DNA of 64,000 nt, from positions 3,348,001 to 3,412,000 of the forward strand of contig NC_019892.1 of the NCBI RefSeq assembly GCF_000242455.2. The letters are read 5' to 3'. The stretch is from Singulisphaera acidiphila DSM 18658 (lineage in GTDB: Bacteria > Planctomycetota > Planctomycetia > Isosphaerales > Isosphaeraceae). Positions 35,062 to 46,104 of the stretch are shown here, one piece after another. The notes beneath the pieces are model-generated. The model was not told the DNA's origin. It did no database searches and saw nothing but the letters and a program-made list of their open reading frames with translations. Each line of letters begins with the position of its first letter. Within the stretch, counting starts at the first letter, position 1. The translations under genes were made by a program, and so were the position numbers.

Positions 35062-37191
35062 ATGCGACGACAAACGATCCGCCTCGCGCTGAGCCTAACC
35101 CTGGCGGCCAGTGCCCTGATCCGAGGGACCGAGGCCAGGGCGAGCGACGTCCCGGCCGGCCCGCTCGAGAAACCAAAACCACAAGGAGGGGAGCCAAAGC
35201 CGAACGGGGTGATCGCGATCCTGGGCGACGGCACCCGTCACTGGGCGGCCGTCCGCTCCCTCGCGTTCAGTCCGAACGGCCGCGCGCTCGTCTCGGCCAG
35301 CGACGACGGCACAGTGACCCTGCGCGATCCAGGGTCGGGGCAAGCGATCCAGGCGATCGGAGGTCGCAAGTCCGGCGATGATCCGGTCGCGGCGGCCCGA
35401 TACGTCGGTGGGGCCTATTTCACGCTCGCCTTCAGCCCCGATTCGAAGACCCTGATTGCCGCATCCAGCAATAAAAACGTGATGGCCTGGGACGCGACCG
35501 ATTGGTCCAATCGAGAACCTCTGACCGGCCACACCGACGGTGTCTTCGCCGCAACCTTCTTTCCCGAAGGCAAAGCGATTGCGTCGGTATCCGACGATCA
35601 CACCGCGCGAATCTGGAACGCCGAGTCGGGCAAAGTCGAACGGACCATTCCCCGGCCCGGCGAATACCTCTCAGCGCTCGCCGTCAGCCCGGACGGACGA
35701 ACCGTCGCTCTGGCCGCCTGGGATCACACGATCCGGCTCTACGACCCGGCCAACGGTCTCGAGAAGCTCGTCCTCGCCGGCCATGAGAAAGGGCGGGCCC
35801 TCGCCTTGGCGTTCGCCCCTGACGGGTCGGCCCTGACCTCGGCCGGGACCGATGGCACAATCAGAGTCTGGGATTCGCGCACCGGGCGCGAACAGCGGGT
35901 GCTAACCGGCCATGACGGCTCAGTCCTGATCGTCGCTTACGATCCCAGCACCAAGATCCTCGCCTCGGCCGGGTTCGACGGCACCGTCCGACTCTGGGAC
36001 GCCTCCTCGGGGTCCCCCTTACGGACCATCCCCGCGCATTCCGGCCCGGTTCTCGCGCTCGCATTCCGGCCTGACGGGCAGACCCTGGCAACCGGGGGCA
36101 CCGATGGCCTGGTCCGCCTCTGGGACGTGGCGGGCGAGCCTTCTTCGGACGGATCGTCCGACCAGGCCGGCGCCATCGTGGCGGTTGCCTTCAGTCCCGA
36201 CGGTACGGCGGTCGCCACCGGCGATAGCGCCGGACACGTCAAGCTCTGGGATGCCAAGGAAAAGAAGGTCCGCCTCGACCTCGAGGGGCATGAAGGCGAG
36301 GTTGCGACCGTCGCCTTCAGTCCTGACGGCAAGACCATTGCCTCCGCAGGAGCGGATACCGAGGTCCGGCTCTGGGATACGAGCGACGGCAGGCCGCTGG
36401 CCAAGTTGGCCGGCCATAAGGATACCGTCGCCGCTTTGGCGTTCACCCCCGATGGCAAGACCCTCGCCTCGGCGGGCGCTGACAAGTCGATCCGCCTCTG
36501 GGACCTGGCCTCGAACGAAGCGCGGCTCACCCTGCCTGCGCACACCGGGGCGATCACCTCGTTGGCCTTCTCCCGCGACGGCCAGAGCCTGGCCTCCGCC
36601 GGCAAAGACCGCTTCGTCCGGTTCTGGGACCCCGCCGAGGGACGCAAAGGCTTCGAGATTGAACCCGATGAAGACGACGATCCGGACCTCCTGGCCCTCA
36701 GCCCCGACGGCGCCTTGCTGGCCACCACCGGGCACCGCGACCTGACCGTCAAACTCTACGACGCCTCCACGGGTCAGCCCCGCAAGACCCTGGCCGGCCA
36801 CACCGGCCGAACCGCCGCCGTGACCTTCTCGCCCGATAGCAAGACCCTCGGTACGTCGGCCGGCGACGGGACGGCTCGACTCTGGAACGTCTCCACATAT
36901 CAGACCACGCGTGTTTATCGACTTCATCGCCCTCGTGGCGAGATCTCCCGACTGGCGTACAGCCCCAAGGGAGACCGGCTCGCAACCGTCAACGGGGACG
37001 GCACCTCTTACCTGATCGACCCCGCGATCGCCGAAACCGAGGAGGAGAAAGCCGAGAGCGAGGCCGGAATGAAGCGGCGAGGAAACCGCCCAAGGACAGG
37101 CACCACCACTACGCCCAACGAAGGCGAGAAAAAGACGCAGGACAAACCGGAAACGGGAGAGAGCAAGCCCGAGAACCCCGCGAAGCAGTGA
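35062..37191 (+). CDS. Secreted WD40-repeat protein
   Basis: The 709-residue protein has a signal peptide (about residues 1-28, ending TEARA) and about 13 WD40 repeats ending in motifs such as LWDASSG, LWDVAGE, LWDTSDG, LWDLASN and FWDPAEG, so two propellers are likely. The repeats are close to each other in sequence, with the recurrent VAFSPDGKTIAS and FSPDSKTL. The C-terminus (about 650-709) is a Lys/Glu/Pro-rich tail (ETGESKPENPAKQ). It is probably a scaffold at the outer surface or in the periplasm; no enzyme domain is fused. It is transcribed in the same direction as the DUF1549/DUF1553 gene with 115 bases between them. Confidence 0.92.
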   Translation: MRRQTIRLALSLTLAASALIRGTEARASDVPAGPLEKPKPQGGEPKPNGVIAILGDGTRHWAAVRSLAFSPNGRALVSASDDGTVTLRDPGSGQAIQAIGGRKSGDDPVAAARYVGGAYFTLAFSPDSKTLIAASSNKNVMAWDATDWSNREPLTGHTDGVFAATFFPEGKAIASVSDDHTARIWNAESGKVERTIPRPGEYLSALAVSPDGRTVALAAWDHTIRLYDPANGLEKLVLAGHEKGRALALAFAPDGSALTSAGTDGTIRVWDSRTGREQRVLTGHDGSVLIVAYDPSTKILASAGFDGTVRLWDASSGSPLRTIPAHSGPVLALAFRPDGQTLATGGTDGLVRLWDVAGEPSSDGSSDQAGAIVAVAFSPDGTAVATGDSAGHVKLWDAKEKKVRLDLEGHEGEVATVAFSPDGKTIASAGADTEVRLWDTSDGRPLAKLAGHKDTVAALAFTPDGKTLASAGADKSIRLWDLASNEARLTLPAHTGAITSLAFSRDGQSLASAGKDRFVRFWDPAEGRKGFEIEPDEDDDPDLLALSPDGALLATTGHRDLTVKLYDASTGQPRKTLAGHTGRTAAVTFSPDSKTLGTSAGDGTARLWNVSTYQTTRVYRLHRPRGEISRLAYSPKGDRLATVNGDGTSYLIDPAIAETEEEKAESEAGMKRRGNRPRTGTTTTPNEGEKKTQDKPETGESKPENPAKQ

Positions 37192-37333
37192 TCGGAATCC
37201 GTTACCGGACGATCCATTCGAGCGTGTTCTCGAAGGTGAAAACCTGGTGGGCCGCGCCTACCCTCCAAGAGTCAGACCGACTTCACAAACACGCTCGCCT
37301 ACATACCCATTAATCCGAAAGTAGAGCAATCGC

Positions 37334-37810
37334 ATGAGTTTATTCGACACGTTTCCTGCTCTTCAACAGTCCATCCTCGCGGGGCTCCCCTTGGTCGTCG
37401 TGCTCGGACTGAGCGGCTGCGGTGGGGGAACTTCGGCGATCGAGCCGGAGACGCTCTACGTCACGAAGGGCAAGGTCGAGCTTGCCGACGGCACGCCTCT
37501 CTCTTCGGGGAAGATTGAGTTCTTGCCCCTCAAGGCCAGGGTCGCGGAAACGATCGGCGAGATCGCGCCGGACGGGTCGTACGCGATCAAGACCAATGAC
37601 GTTGACCAGGCTGAGGGCGCCTCTCCTGGCGAGTACAAGATTCGGATCCTTCCGGGCAACAAAAACCAGGTGAGACGGGGCGTGACCCGCGTCGTCAACC
37701 GCTCTCGGCTCCCCTACAACGCCAAGTATCTGAACGAGGAAACCTCGCAATTGACGGCCACGATCAAGGCCGAAACCAACGAGCTGCCCCCGTTCCGATT
37801 GACCAAATAA
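37334..37810 (+). CDS. Lipoprotein with carboxypeptidase-regulatory-like fold
   Basis: The 158-residue protein has a lipobox LSGC at about residue 36 after a hydrophobic stretch (ILAGLPLVVVLG), so it is lipid-anchored. The mature part is a small beta-sandwich: KVELADGTPLSSGKIEFLP, PDGSYAIKTNDV, GEYKIRILPG, typical of the carboxypeptidase-regulatory-like planctomycete lipoproteins that are often placed next to DUF1559 and PSCyt1/WD40 genes. No function is known. It is 45 bases upstream of the PSCyt1-WD40 gene, so they are likely co-transcribed. Confidence 0.85.
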   Translation: MSLFDTFPALQQSILAGLPLVVVLGLSGCGGGTSAIEPETLYVTKGKVELADGTPLSSGKIEFLPLKARVAETIGEIAPDGSYAIKTNDVDQAEGASPGEYKIRILPGNKNQVRRGVTRVVNRSRLPYNAKYLNEETSQLTATIKAETNELPPFRLTK

Positions 37811-37855
37811 ATCAGCAACCGAGCCAATCACCGAACCTTCAGGAAATCCAAAAAG

Positions 37856-39265
37856 ATGACCGCATCCCGCCGCCTTGGCTCCGCCTGGAAATGGGTTGCC
37901 CCAATCGTCTTGGTGCAGGGGGCGGGGGGTGAAGAACCTCCTCGTCCCCCCACTGCGCCCGGCCCAGTCAGCTTTCTGGACGACGTGGCGCCGCTCTTGG
38001 TGCAGAAGTGCATCGCCTGTCACAACGCCAAAAAAGCCGAGAGCAAATATGACCTGACGACCTTCACGCGTCTGGCCAAGGGGGGCCAGCAGGGCGTCGA
38101 TATCACCTTGGAACCAGGCCAACCGGAGGAGAGCCGGCTGGTCGAGTTGATCCGCCACGACGGCGAACCTCGGATGCCCCACAAGCAGGGCCCGCTCGCC
38201 TCGGAGGCGGTCGCCTTGATCGAGCGCTGGGTGAAAGAAGGGGCCCGCTACGACGGCGACAATCCGGACGAGGATTGGGTCGCCCTCTTACGCCGCCGCG
38301 CCCGGATCATCGTGCCCGAGCGGTATCAGACTACGGTTCCGATCGCAAGTGTGGCGTTCAGCCCCGACGGAACGGCCGTCGCCACCTCGGGAAACCATGA
38401 GGTGAACCTCTGGAAAATCCCCGACGGCACGCCCGGGCACCGGTTGCGCGGAGTCGCGGAGCGGGTCCACGAAATCGCATACAGCCCCAACGGCCATTGG
38501 CTCGCGACCGCCAGCGGCGACCCCGGCCGAGCGGGATCGGTCAAGCTCTGGAGCGCCTTGCCCAGTGGTCAAGCCGAGCCGGGCCGCCAGCTCTTCGAGG
38601 GGGACGACTCGGTTTTTGCCGTCGCCTTCAGCCCCGACAGCGCTCAGGTCGCCGCCGCCGGTTCGGACCGCACGATCCGAGTCTGGGACGTCGAGTCCGG
38701 CAAGCTCCTGACAACGATCGACGACCACGCCGACTGGATCCTCGGCCTCGCCTTCAGCCCCGACGGCCGCCTCCTGGCCACGGCCAGTCGCGACAAGACG
38801 AGCAAGGTGTTCGACTGGGCCAAGAAGGCGACGCTGGCGACGTTCGCCGGCCATGCCGACACGGTCTATTCCGTGGCCTTCACCCCAGACGGCCGTCGGA
38901 TTGCCACCGGCGGCGGCGACGGCCTGATCCGCATCTGGAACCCTACAGAGGACGCCAAGCAAGAAGCCTCACTCAGCGGATTCAAAGGGCCGGTCTTCCG
39001 CGTCCGGTACAGCCCGGACGGACAGAATCTCGTCGCCAGTTCGGCCGATCGGACGGTGCGCGTCTTCCAGGGGAACCAGCCCCGGCTCACCCTCGAAGGC
39101 CATACCGACTGGATCCATGCGCTGGCGATCTCACCCGACGGCCTGACCATCGCATCGGGAAGCTGGGATGGCGACGTACGGCTCTGGCGCTTGGCCGACG
39201 GCAAGCCGGCCGGGACCTTTCTCGCGGCTCCTGGGCTTTCGAAGCTCACCAGCACAGCCCCTTGA
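37856..39265 (+). CDS. PSCyt1 haem-motif domain fused to WD40 repeats
   Basis: The 469-residue protein has a hydrophobic N-terminus that may export it, then the PSCyt1 segment VAPLLVQKCIACHNAKK, with a CIACH haem-attachment motif, followed by YDLTTFTRLAKGGQQG and LIRHDGEPRMPHKQGPL. From about residue 155 it has seven WD40 repeats (LWKIPDG, LWSALP, VWDVES, VFDWAK, IWNPTE, VFQGNQ and LWRLADG), enough for one propeller. Covalent haem C is expected and the protein is probably periplasmic. It closes the + strand locus that starts with DUF1501, and is followed by the convergent Rrf2 gene. Confidence 0.92.
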   Translation: MTASRRLGSAWKWVAPIVLVQGAGGEEPPRPPTAPGPVSFLDDVAPLLVQKCIACHNAKKAESKYDLTTFTRLAKGGQQGVDITLEPGQPEESRLVELIRHDGEPRMPHKQGPLASEAVALIERWVKEGARYDGDNPDEDWVALLRRRARIIVPERYQTTVPIASVAFSPDGTAVATSGNHEVNLWKIPDGTPGHRLRGVAERVHEIAYSPNGHWLATASGDPGRAGSVKLWSALPSGQAEPGRQLFEGDDSVFAVAFSPDSAQVAAAGSDRTIRVWDVESGKLLTTIDDHADWILGLAFSPDGRLLATASRDKTSKVFDWAKKATLATFAGHADTVYSVAFTPDGRRIATGGGDGLIRIWNPTEDAKQEASLSGFKGPVFRVRYSPDGQNLVASSADRTVRVFQGNQPRLTLEGHTDWIHALAISPDGLTIASGSWDGDVRLWRLADGKPAGTFLAAPGLSKLTSTAP

Positions 39266-39281
39266 CCCCACCCCACCCCAC

Positions 39282-39312
39282 CCAGGCGAGTGAGGAGCAT
39301 AAGCTCGCCTGG
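39282..39312. repeat. Diverged palindromic repeat between convergent genes
   Basis: CCAGGCGAG (39282-39290) pairs perfectly with CTCGCCTGG (39304-39312) across a 13-base loop. Its left arm and loop (GGCGAGTGAGGAGCATAAGCTC) match the 15887 repeat (GGCGAGCGGGGAGCGTGAGCTC, left arm and reverse complement) at 18 of 22 bases. It also sits between convergent stops (39265 and 39343) and could double as a terminator. Confidence 0.7.
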
Positions 39313-39342
39313 AGGGCAAGCACACCTCCGAAGGTCCAACCT

Positions 39343-39804
39343 TTAGATACTCCAGTTCGCGACAAACGGTTCTTCTTCCTCCCGTCGTGAGCGGTCTCGA
39401 CGGACGAGGTCGGCGAACGTCGTTTGATCGACGACTCCGGAAAGGGCCTGGTCGACCTGTTCCCAGAACTCGAGAAAGGCCTCATTCCCGGGGAGTTCGC
39501 TCTCCACAAGGGACGCCTGGTTCGCAGCCCCATCCACGGGCGAGATGGGACCGTCGATGAAGCGGAGAACCTCGCCAATCGTGATCCGGTCGGCCGGTCG
39601 AGCCAACCAGTAACCCCCTTCGACTCCGCGCTGGCTCCGGACAAACCCTCCCCCTTTGAGTTGGTTGAGGATGGCTTCCAGGAACTTCAGGGGGATCTTC
39701 TGGCGGTCGGCAATCTCGGCGATCTTGAGCGGTCCCGGGTCCGTGCGCTCGGATAGGACGTAGATCGCCCTGAGTGCGTATGAACACTTCGACGAGATTT
39801 GCAT
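39343..39804 (-). CDS. Rrf2-family transcriptional regulator
   Basis: The 153-residue protein starts at the ATG ending at 39804; the frame is open 43 codons further up with no start signal. It has the Rrf2 winged-helix pattern: MQISSKCSYALRAIYVLSE, IAEIADRQKIPLKFLEAIL and LKGGGFVRSQRGVEGGYWL. Some Rrf2 proteins (IscR, NsrR) use three cysteines to hold a Fe-S cluster; here only one cysteine is present, so a cluster-free or other ligand-binding mode is likely. Targets are unknown. The stop is near the convergent palindromic repeat. Confidence 0.88.
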   Translation of the reverse strand: MQISSKCSYALRAIYVLSERTDPGPLKIAEIADRQKIPLKFLEAILNQLKGGGFVRSQRGVEGGYWLARPADRITIGEVLRFIDGPISPVDGAANQASLVESELPGNEAFLEFWEQVDQALSGVVDQTTFADLVRRDRSRREEEEPFVANWSI

Positions 39805-40168
39805 CGAGCGGGAAACCTTCGGGCCGCCACCACGCGAACGAGAGTCGATTTCCTGGCAACGCGTTCCAGAGATCGATCCCAAGATAATCGTCGATTGTCT
39901 GGCCGGAGAAATGGAACGCATCCCACGGAGCAATCGGAACTTCCGATCGCGGAGAAAGTCGCTTTCCTCGCCTGCCTACCTTCGACGATCCCCGAAAATC
40001 ATCGCCACGTCAAGCACCTCCAGAACGAAAGGATTCATTCAAAGAGGCGTGAAGGAATCAGGAAACATCGTCAACGCACAGGAATTCGGAGCGCGCAAGC
40101 TGATGCGGTCGAGGAGAGCCGTTCTGCTCCCCTCGGCCGCGTGCGCTTTGGGCCGGATTTCGGTTCTC
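39805..40168. other. Intergenic stretch between Rrf2 and the rhodanese-fold gene
   Basis: Nothing here looks coding on either strand: the frames are short and basic. It lies upstream of the Rrf2 gene and downstream of the rhodanese-fold gene, both on the minus strand, so the Rrf2 promoter should be here. I could not identify its boxes. Confidence 0.4.
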
Positions 40169-40201
40169 AAAAGGCCAGGGGGCTTGATCGCCTGGCCTTT
40201 T
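40169..40201 (-). terminator. Intrinsic terminator of the rhodanese-fold gene
   Basis: AAAAGGCCAGG (40169-40179) pairs perfectly with CCTGGCCTTTT (40191-40201), an 11-base-pair stem with an 11-base loop. On the minus strand it ends in TTTT right after the stem. The stop codon at 40200-40202 overlaps its first bases. The A/T tracts on both sides mean it could work in both directions. Confidence 0.7.
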
Positions 40202-41117
40202 ACTCGGCGCGGCGGCCGGCTTCGTCTCCTTCGGCAAGTGGCGCGGAGGCGTCCTTCGCCCACTCATTCAGGCCCGCAACATAGTGCCGGGCCGGAATGC
40301 CTAGCCGCCGCAAAGCGAAGACGACTCCCCCCGAGCGACTGCCGCCCTGGGAATAGACGATGATCGGCTGGTCGGCTTTGATCCCCGCCTTGGCCAGTTG
40401 CGCCTGCTGGGCGTCGACATTCAAGAACCGACCGTCAGCGTCAACCAGCCCGTAGAGGTCGAGCAAGCGGGCCGAGGGAATATGCCCCACCCGGCCGCCG
40501 TTCTGCGGCTTCTTCTCGCCTCGGTACTCCGCCACCGAACGAGCGTCGACAAGCTGCACCTTCTCGTCCTGAATCGCGGACTGGACCTCCTCACGCGTCG
40601 CCGACCGCTTGGCGTGGAAGTGGACCGCAAACTCGTGCGGCTTCGCCTGGGCGATGTCCGCGTTGACCGGCCGTTTCTCGCGTTCCCAGAGCGGAAACCC
40701 ACCATCAATCAGGCCGACCCGGGGTGCCCCCGCATACGAGAGCAGCCACCAGACTTTCCCCGCAATGTGCTGACGGTCGTCGTCATAAACATACACTTCG
40801 GACCTCTCGTCGATCGCCAAGGCCGACAAACCGCGAGCCCATGCGTCCTTGTCGGCAATCGCCTCGGCCTTGGTCAGCGGTTGCAACGCCTTGACATCCA
40901 CCCAGAGGGCCCCCGGAATGTGCCCCTTCTTGTACTTCTCCTCCGACCGCACATCGAGCAAACGCAGGTTCGGCTCACTGAGCCGCTTCTGCAAATCGTC
41001 GAGCGAGATCAACGGGGGAGCCGCCACTTTTTGTGCCGGCGCGTCGGCCGCCCGGCTCACGGCCGGCACCGCCAGGGTCAAAACCGCCACCCAACGCGCA
41101 ATCCCTGTCGTCTTCAT
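40200..41117 (-). CDS. Exported rhodanese-fold protein lacking its catalytic Cys
   Basis: The 305-residue protein starts at the ATG ending at 41117 and has a signal peptide (about residues 1-24, ending SRA). Two rhodanese domains follow: LLDVRSEEKYKKGHIPGALW in the first and LVDARSVAEYRGEKK and GRVGHIPSARLLDL in the second. Thiosulfate sulfurtransferases use a Cys in the loop after the last domain's IVY strand. Here this loop reads IVYSQGGSRSGG, with Ser in the place of Cys. The first domain is non-catalytic as usual (VYVYDDDRQH). The protein is thus predicted to bind but not transfer sulfur, unless it has another role. It is the only such gene in the window. Confidence 0.82.
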   Translation of the reverse strand: MKTTGIARWVAVLTLAVPAVSRAADAPAQKVAAPPLISLDDLQKRLSEPNLRLLDVRSEEKYKKGHIPGALWVDVKALQPLTKAEAIADKDAWARGLSALAIDERSEVYVYDDDRQHIAGKVWWLLSYAGAPRVGLIDGGFPLWEREKRPVNADIAQAKPHEFAVHFHAKRSATREEVQSAIQDEKVQLVDARSVAEYRGEKKPQNGGRVGHIPSARLLDLYGLVDADGRFLNVDAQQAQLAKAGIKADQPIIVYSQGGSRSGGVVFALRRLGIPARHYVAGLNEWAKDASAPLAEGDEAGRRAE

Positions 41118-41773
41118 CGAATCGTCTCCGAATCTGTGAACACGTAAATTCGAATTTGTTTTCAATCAATACGTGAAGACCGTCGACGCTCCAGGTCCGA
41201 AATCACAACCCCTCAGGCCCCCCTTGGGAGCGCAACAGGGCCGAACGCCCGGACCGAGCGTAGGCGAGAGTGGATAGAATGGTCCGACGACTCGTCGGAA
41301 CGACATCCACAATCAAAATCTTATTTCTACAAGTGGTGCGTGCCGATGCCCTTGGGAAGGGCATGCCTCAAGCACGACTCAAGGGGAGCAAGGGGGGGGT
41401 CAACAACAGCAAAATGGCCTGATCGCGATCATGACATGGGCCTCCTCAAAGCGACCTCGGACCGGTACGTCCAAGGTAACAATCCCGGTCGCCAGAGAGA
41501 TCATCGGTCCCAACGACAGGAAAGTCAAGACCCTTTACCAATCAATCCTATCGGAAAAATAGACAACAATCGCTGAGCGGTCATTGAACTCGGTTTCTTC
41601 TTCGGTTTGGCGGCCGACTCGATCCATAGTTGACCATCCACAACCTTCCCAATCACCTGATCGCCCCATTTCTGCACCATACCGATCGTTTTAATCAAGT
41701 TTTTTGTATAATCGGTGCTCAACGTCAGAGGATCTCGTGCTCGGCCACCATCCTTTCCGGGAGAAGACGCACC
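41118..41773. other. Intergenic stretch, possibly one small gene
   Basis: There is no gene with good support here. A minus-strand frame at 41525-41722 (65 codons from a TTG, or 51 from the ATG at 41680) encodes WGDQVIGKVVDGQLWIES and a Lys-rich tail. Its sequence looks protein-like but it has no clear ribosome-binding site, so I leave it as a possibility. The rest, including a G-rich stretch near 41390-41400, shows nothing to name. AT-rich sequence at 41690-41720 may be the promoter of the haem protein at 41774. Confidence 0.35.
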
Positions 41774-42256
41774 ATGCGCCGCTCAATCAGACTCTTACTT
41801 CTGATCCCGATTGTTGCTCTATCCGTGGTCGCGGGGGAGTCTCCAAAGTCGGCTCCAGACACGGCCGGTGGATTGACCGACACCGACCGAATCATGTTCG
41901 CGCGTCGGTTCGCGCGCAGCATCTGGCCGATGATGGCCGAGCCCAACCTCACGGAGAAAGGCTGTCTTGCGTGCCATCGCGACGATCAATCAAATACGTC
42001 ACCACTCGTCCTTCTAGATAGCCCGAGCGCAGTCTTCGCGAGCCTGCTCGAGGAGGGCTACTTCGATCGCAACAATCCGTCAGCGATCCTGACCCGCGTG
42101 GCTCATAAGAACGAGAAGTTTCGGATGCCTCCCGTGCCGGCACGGTCCTGGTCGCAGGAGGAAGTCAGAACCTTGCGCACGTTCATCGAGGAGTTGAATG
42201 CCAAGAGGATCCGCAAGGAATCATCATTGGCCCCACAACTCCCAACCCGCCCTTGA
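41774..42256 (+). CDS. Small exported c-type haem protein
   Basis: The 160-residue protein starts at the ATG at 41774, preceded by GGGAGAAG, and begins with a signal peptide (MRRSIRLLLLIPIVALSVV). The mature part has one haem-attachment motif CLACH (in LTEKGCLACHRDDQSN) and a downstream FRMPPVPARSWSQEEVRTL, with a Met that could serve as the sixth iron ligand. Related haem segments occur at the N-terminus of planctomycete PSCyt1 proteins. It is probably a soluble periplasmic electron carrier or sensor. It is convergent with the hybrid kinase gene. Confidence 0.75.
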   Translation: MRRSIRLLLLIPIVALSVVAGESPKSAPDTAGGLTDTDRIMFARRFARSIWPMMAEPNLTEKGCLACHRDDQSNTSPLVLLDSPSAVFASLLEEGYFDRNNPSAILTRVAHKNEKFRMPPVPARSWSQEEVRTLRTFIEELNAKRIRKESSLAPQLPTRP

Positions 42257-42316
42257 AGGCTCAAAGGGGGGAACCAACCGAGAGAAGAGAAACAGCCTTG
42301 GAACGTCGGCCAAGGC

Positions 42317-44623
42317 TCACGAAGGCGATCGATCGTCGCAGTGAGTCCCATTGGCGGCGACCATTCGGTCGATCGCCGCGAACAGTTCGTCCGCCCGAAT
42401 GGGCTTCGAGATGTAGGCGTCCATCCCGGCCGCGAGACAGTGGTCGCGGTCTTCCTGCCCGGCCCTTGCGGTCAGGGCAATCACGGGGAGATGTCCAACG
42501 TCGTTCCGCTCCCGCTCTCGGATGGCCTGAATGACCTGGAACCCATCGAGATTCGGCATGTAGAGGTCGAGGAGCAGGAGGTCGAAATCTGCGGCCAGGG
42601 GTTTCTCGTGACTTGCCCCTTGCCCTTCGATTCCCAGCATGGCCAGCGTCTCCCGACCGTCGTTTGCCAACCGCACAAGGTGACCCCGCCGGCCTAGCAG
42701 TCGAACCAGGTGGCGAGAGTTGAATTCGCTGTCTTCGGCCACCAGGATCCGGAGCGGTGCCTTGGTCAGCGCCGAGGCCGTTTCCCCAAGCCGCGAAGGC
42801 CCACCGTTGGGCGGGTTCTCGACGTCTTGGAGCGGTTCCATGGAGCGCGGGCCAAATCGCGCGGTGAAGGCGAAGGTGCTGCCCAGACCCGGTTCACTCT
42901 GCACGTGGATCGTCCCGCCCATCAGGCCGACCAGCCCAGCGGCGATGGTCAGGCCCAGGCCGGTGCCACCATATTGCCGGGTGGTCGAGCCATCCTCCTG
43001 CTCGAAGGCCTGAAAGATCCGCTCTTGACCGTCGGGCGGAATGCCGATGCCGGTGTCCGTCACCGCGAACTTCAGCACGGTTTCGGATTCCCCCACGGGC
43101 TCGCGACCGTCAACGCATGGTTCAACCCGCACCTTGACCTGGCCCCGCTTGGTAAACTTGATCGCGTTGCCAACCAGGTTGAGAAGCACCTGTCGGAGCC
43201 GGCCCGCGTCACCGACCAGGGCGTCCGGAACCCCAGGCGGCACGTCGCAAACCAACTCCAGCCCTTTTTCATCCGCCCGCGCGAGAAGCGTCCGCATCGT
43301 CTCGCTCAGCACGGCCCGGAGCGAGAATTCGGCCGGGTCCAACTCCAGTTTGCCCGCCTCGATCTTCGAATAGTCGAGCAGGCCGTCGATCAGGCCAAGG
43401 AGACTTACGGATGCGGACTGAACCGTCGTGAGGCATTGCCGCTGGTCATCGGTCAACGGCGTTTCCAGGACCAGCTCGGTCATACCGAGGATGCCGCCGA
43501 AGGGCGTCCGAATCTCATGGCTGACGTTGGCCAGGAACACGTCCTTGGCCCGGTTCGCCGCCTCGGCCGCCTCCTTGTCCCGGTGGAGTTCGTCCTCAAC
43601 CCACTTGAGAGCCGTGGCGTCCGAGAAGACATTGATGGCCCCGACGATCCGGCCTTCCGCGTCCCGAATGGGGTCAATATTCACAAGAACGTGGATCCGT
43701 CGCCCTCCAGGCTGCTCCATGACCAGCTCCCGGTTGCGGGAAGGCGTCCCGTCCCGGAGAGCCTGCGCCATCGGCGTCTGATCGTGCGGGAGTACGGTGC
43801 CGTCCGGCCAAGTGAGCGGGAAGACGTCGCAGAATCGGTGATCCCGAACGCCGATCGGCGGAGACCAGCCCCAAATTTCCGAGGCTCGGTCGTTATAGAA
43901 TGTAATGACACCTTGATCGTCACAAGTGCACATAGCCACGGGCAATAGGTCTACGAAGCGCCGGTACTTCTCCTCACTTTCGCGAAGCGCCTCCTCCCTG
44001 CGTTTCTTCCCCGTACTGTCAAGGGCGAGGGAGGAGCCGATGGAGCCGAAGAGCTCACCTGCGGGCTCAATCCAAGGCGGCGCTGCGTCAATGGCCCAGC
44101 GGTAGTCGCCGACGTGTCGTCGGGGCCGGTATTCCCGTGGGAGTTCATCCTCGTGAAAAGTGGCCAGGACGCCACCAATTCCTTGCGGCGCATCGACGTC
44201 GAGTACGGGACTACAGGCGATCGTAAAGCGAGGCGCGTCACCAAAACCATGACGTTCGATCGCGAAGCCGGTCTCTCCCCTCCAGGTCGCCGGCCCCCCC
44301 TGGAACGGGGTGTCGATGAGTGGGCCGATGATCTGCCAGATCTCCGACCAGCAGTCCGCAGCCGGCTGCCCCACGGCATCCGGGTGCCTTGCGCCCAGGA
44401 TCGGCAGTAACGCATCGTTGTAGATCTGGATGTAGTGCGGCCCCCACCACAAGAGTAGGGGGGCACGGTTGGCCAGGAGCATCCGCACCACATTGCCCAA
44501 GGCAGGAGACCAGGTATCGACGCCACCGATCGGCGTCTTCGACCAGTCGAAGGACCGCAACAATGAGCCCATCTCCCCACCGCCCGCCAGACAGTCCTGG
44601 ATGACGTCCTGCTGCATTGGCAT
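42317..44623 (-). CDS. PAS-containing hybrid sensor histidine kinase
   Basis: The 768-residue protein has no transmembrane segment. Residues 20-160 form a PAS-like domain with a [20 protein letters not shown] opening. A second PAS domain (about 215-335) has [17 protein letters not shown]. The HisKA domain has His369 in [15 protein letters not shown], the ATPase domain has Asn486 in [18 protein letters not shown] and [10 protein letters not shown], and the C-terminal receiver domain has Asp686 in [10 protein letters not shown] and Lys740. All phosphotransfer residues are present. It is a soluble phosphorelay sensor. A matching response regulator is not next to it. The ATG has GGAGGGG 5 bases upstream. 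Confidence 0.93.
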   Translation of the reverse strand: MPMQQDVIQDCLAGGGEMGSLLRSFDWSKTPIGGVDTWSPALGNVVRMLLANRAPLLLWWGPHYIQIYNDALLPILGARHPDAVGQPAADCWSEIWQIIGPLIDTPFQGGPATWRGETGFAIERHGFGDAPRFTIACSPVLDVDAPQGIGGVLATFHEDELPREYRPRRHVGDYRWAIDAAPPWIEPAGELFGSIGSSLALDSTGKKRREEALRESEEKYRRFVDLLPVAMCTCDDQGVITFYNDRASEIWGWSPPIGVRDHRFCDVFPLTWPDGTVLPHDQTPMAQALRDGTPSRNRELVMEQPGGRRIHVLVNIDPIRDAEGRIVGAINVFSDATALKWVEDELHRDKEAAEAANRAKDVFLANVSHEIRTPFGGILGMTELVLETPLTDDQRQCLTTVQSASVSLLGLIDGLLDYSKIEAGKLELDPAEFSLRAVLSETMRTLLARADEKGLELVCDVPPGVPDALVGDAGRLRQVLLNLVGNAIKFTKRGQVKVRVEPCVDGREPVGESETVLKFAVTDTGIGIPPDGQERIFQAFEQEDGSTTRQYGGTGLGLTIAAGLVGLMGGTIHVQSEPGLGSTFAFTARFGPRSMEPLQDVENPPNGGPSRLGETASALTKAPLRILVAEDSEFNSRHLVRLLGRRGHLVRLANDGRETLAMLGIEGQGASHEKPLAADFDLLLLDLYMPNLDGFQVIQAIRERERNDVGHLPVIALTARAGQEDRDHCLAAGMDAYISKPIRADELFAAIDRMVAANGTHCDDRSPS

Positions 44624-45016
44624 GATCGCCCCTCCGCCAGGTCAACCCCTCCTCGCTTCGGCGCTTGACTTGATCAGCAGGTATTCTACCCGACCTTGCG
44701 CCGGAAATCCGCACATCCGTGACGATCGAAAAAGCCATTGCCATCCTGATTCGTCGCGTTCCTCAGCATCGAGAATGGCAACGTGAGCCGTCGCATGGCA
44801 TAAGCTCAGCCCGGAATCGGGCTGACGAAGGGGGGGAGAATTCTCCAGGTATCCACCGATTCTAGACTCCTCCGCTACAATTCGGAAGAGTTCGCCGCCC
44901 ATGGATCGGCAAACTTCGAAGCATTGCAGCCGAAAGCCCGAGACCACGCGTCGGATTTCATCGGTCCGGGCCTCGGCGCAACGCATTCACGAAACACGAC
45001 AAGAGGAAGATCGACG
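44624..45016. other. Divergent gap between kinase and aldo/keto reductase
   Basis: This 393-base stretch separates two divergent genes and should hold both promoters. The open frames in it have no support. I see no clear operator palindrome. Confidence 0.4.
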
Positions 45017-46009
<993 letters not shown>

Positions 46010-46104
46010 AAGAGACCACGCAAGCGGCGAGCCCGTTCACGTTCCGGCCGACTTCTTCACTACGGACCGTAAGCGGATGAGTTCCCCATCTTCCTGAAAC
46101 AAGC

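Noticed and set aside
40200..41117. Rhodanese-fold gene as a pseudogene
   Set aside because: The frame is intact with signal peptide and terminator, so a retained protein with a changed active site is more likely than decay.
41525..41722. Minus-strand 65-codon frame
   Set aside because: Protein-like sequence but no ribosome-binding site for either the TTG or the ATG, so it is only mentioned in the intergenic entry.
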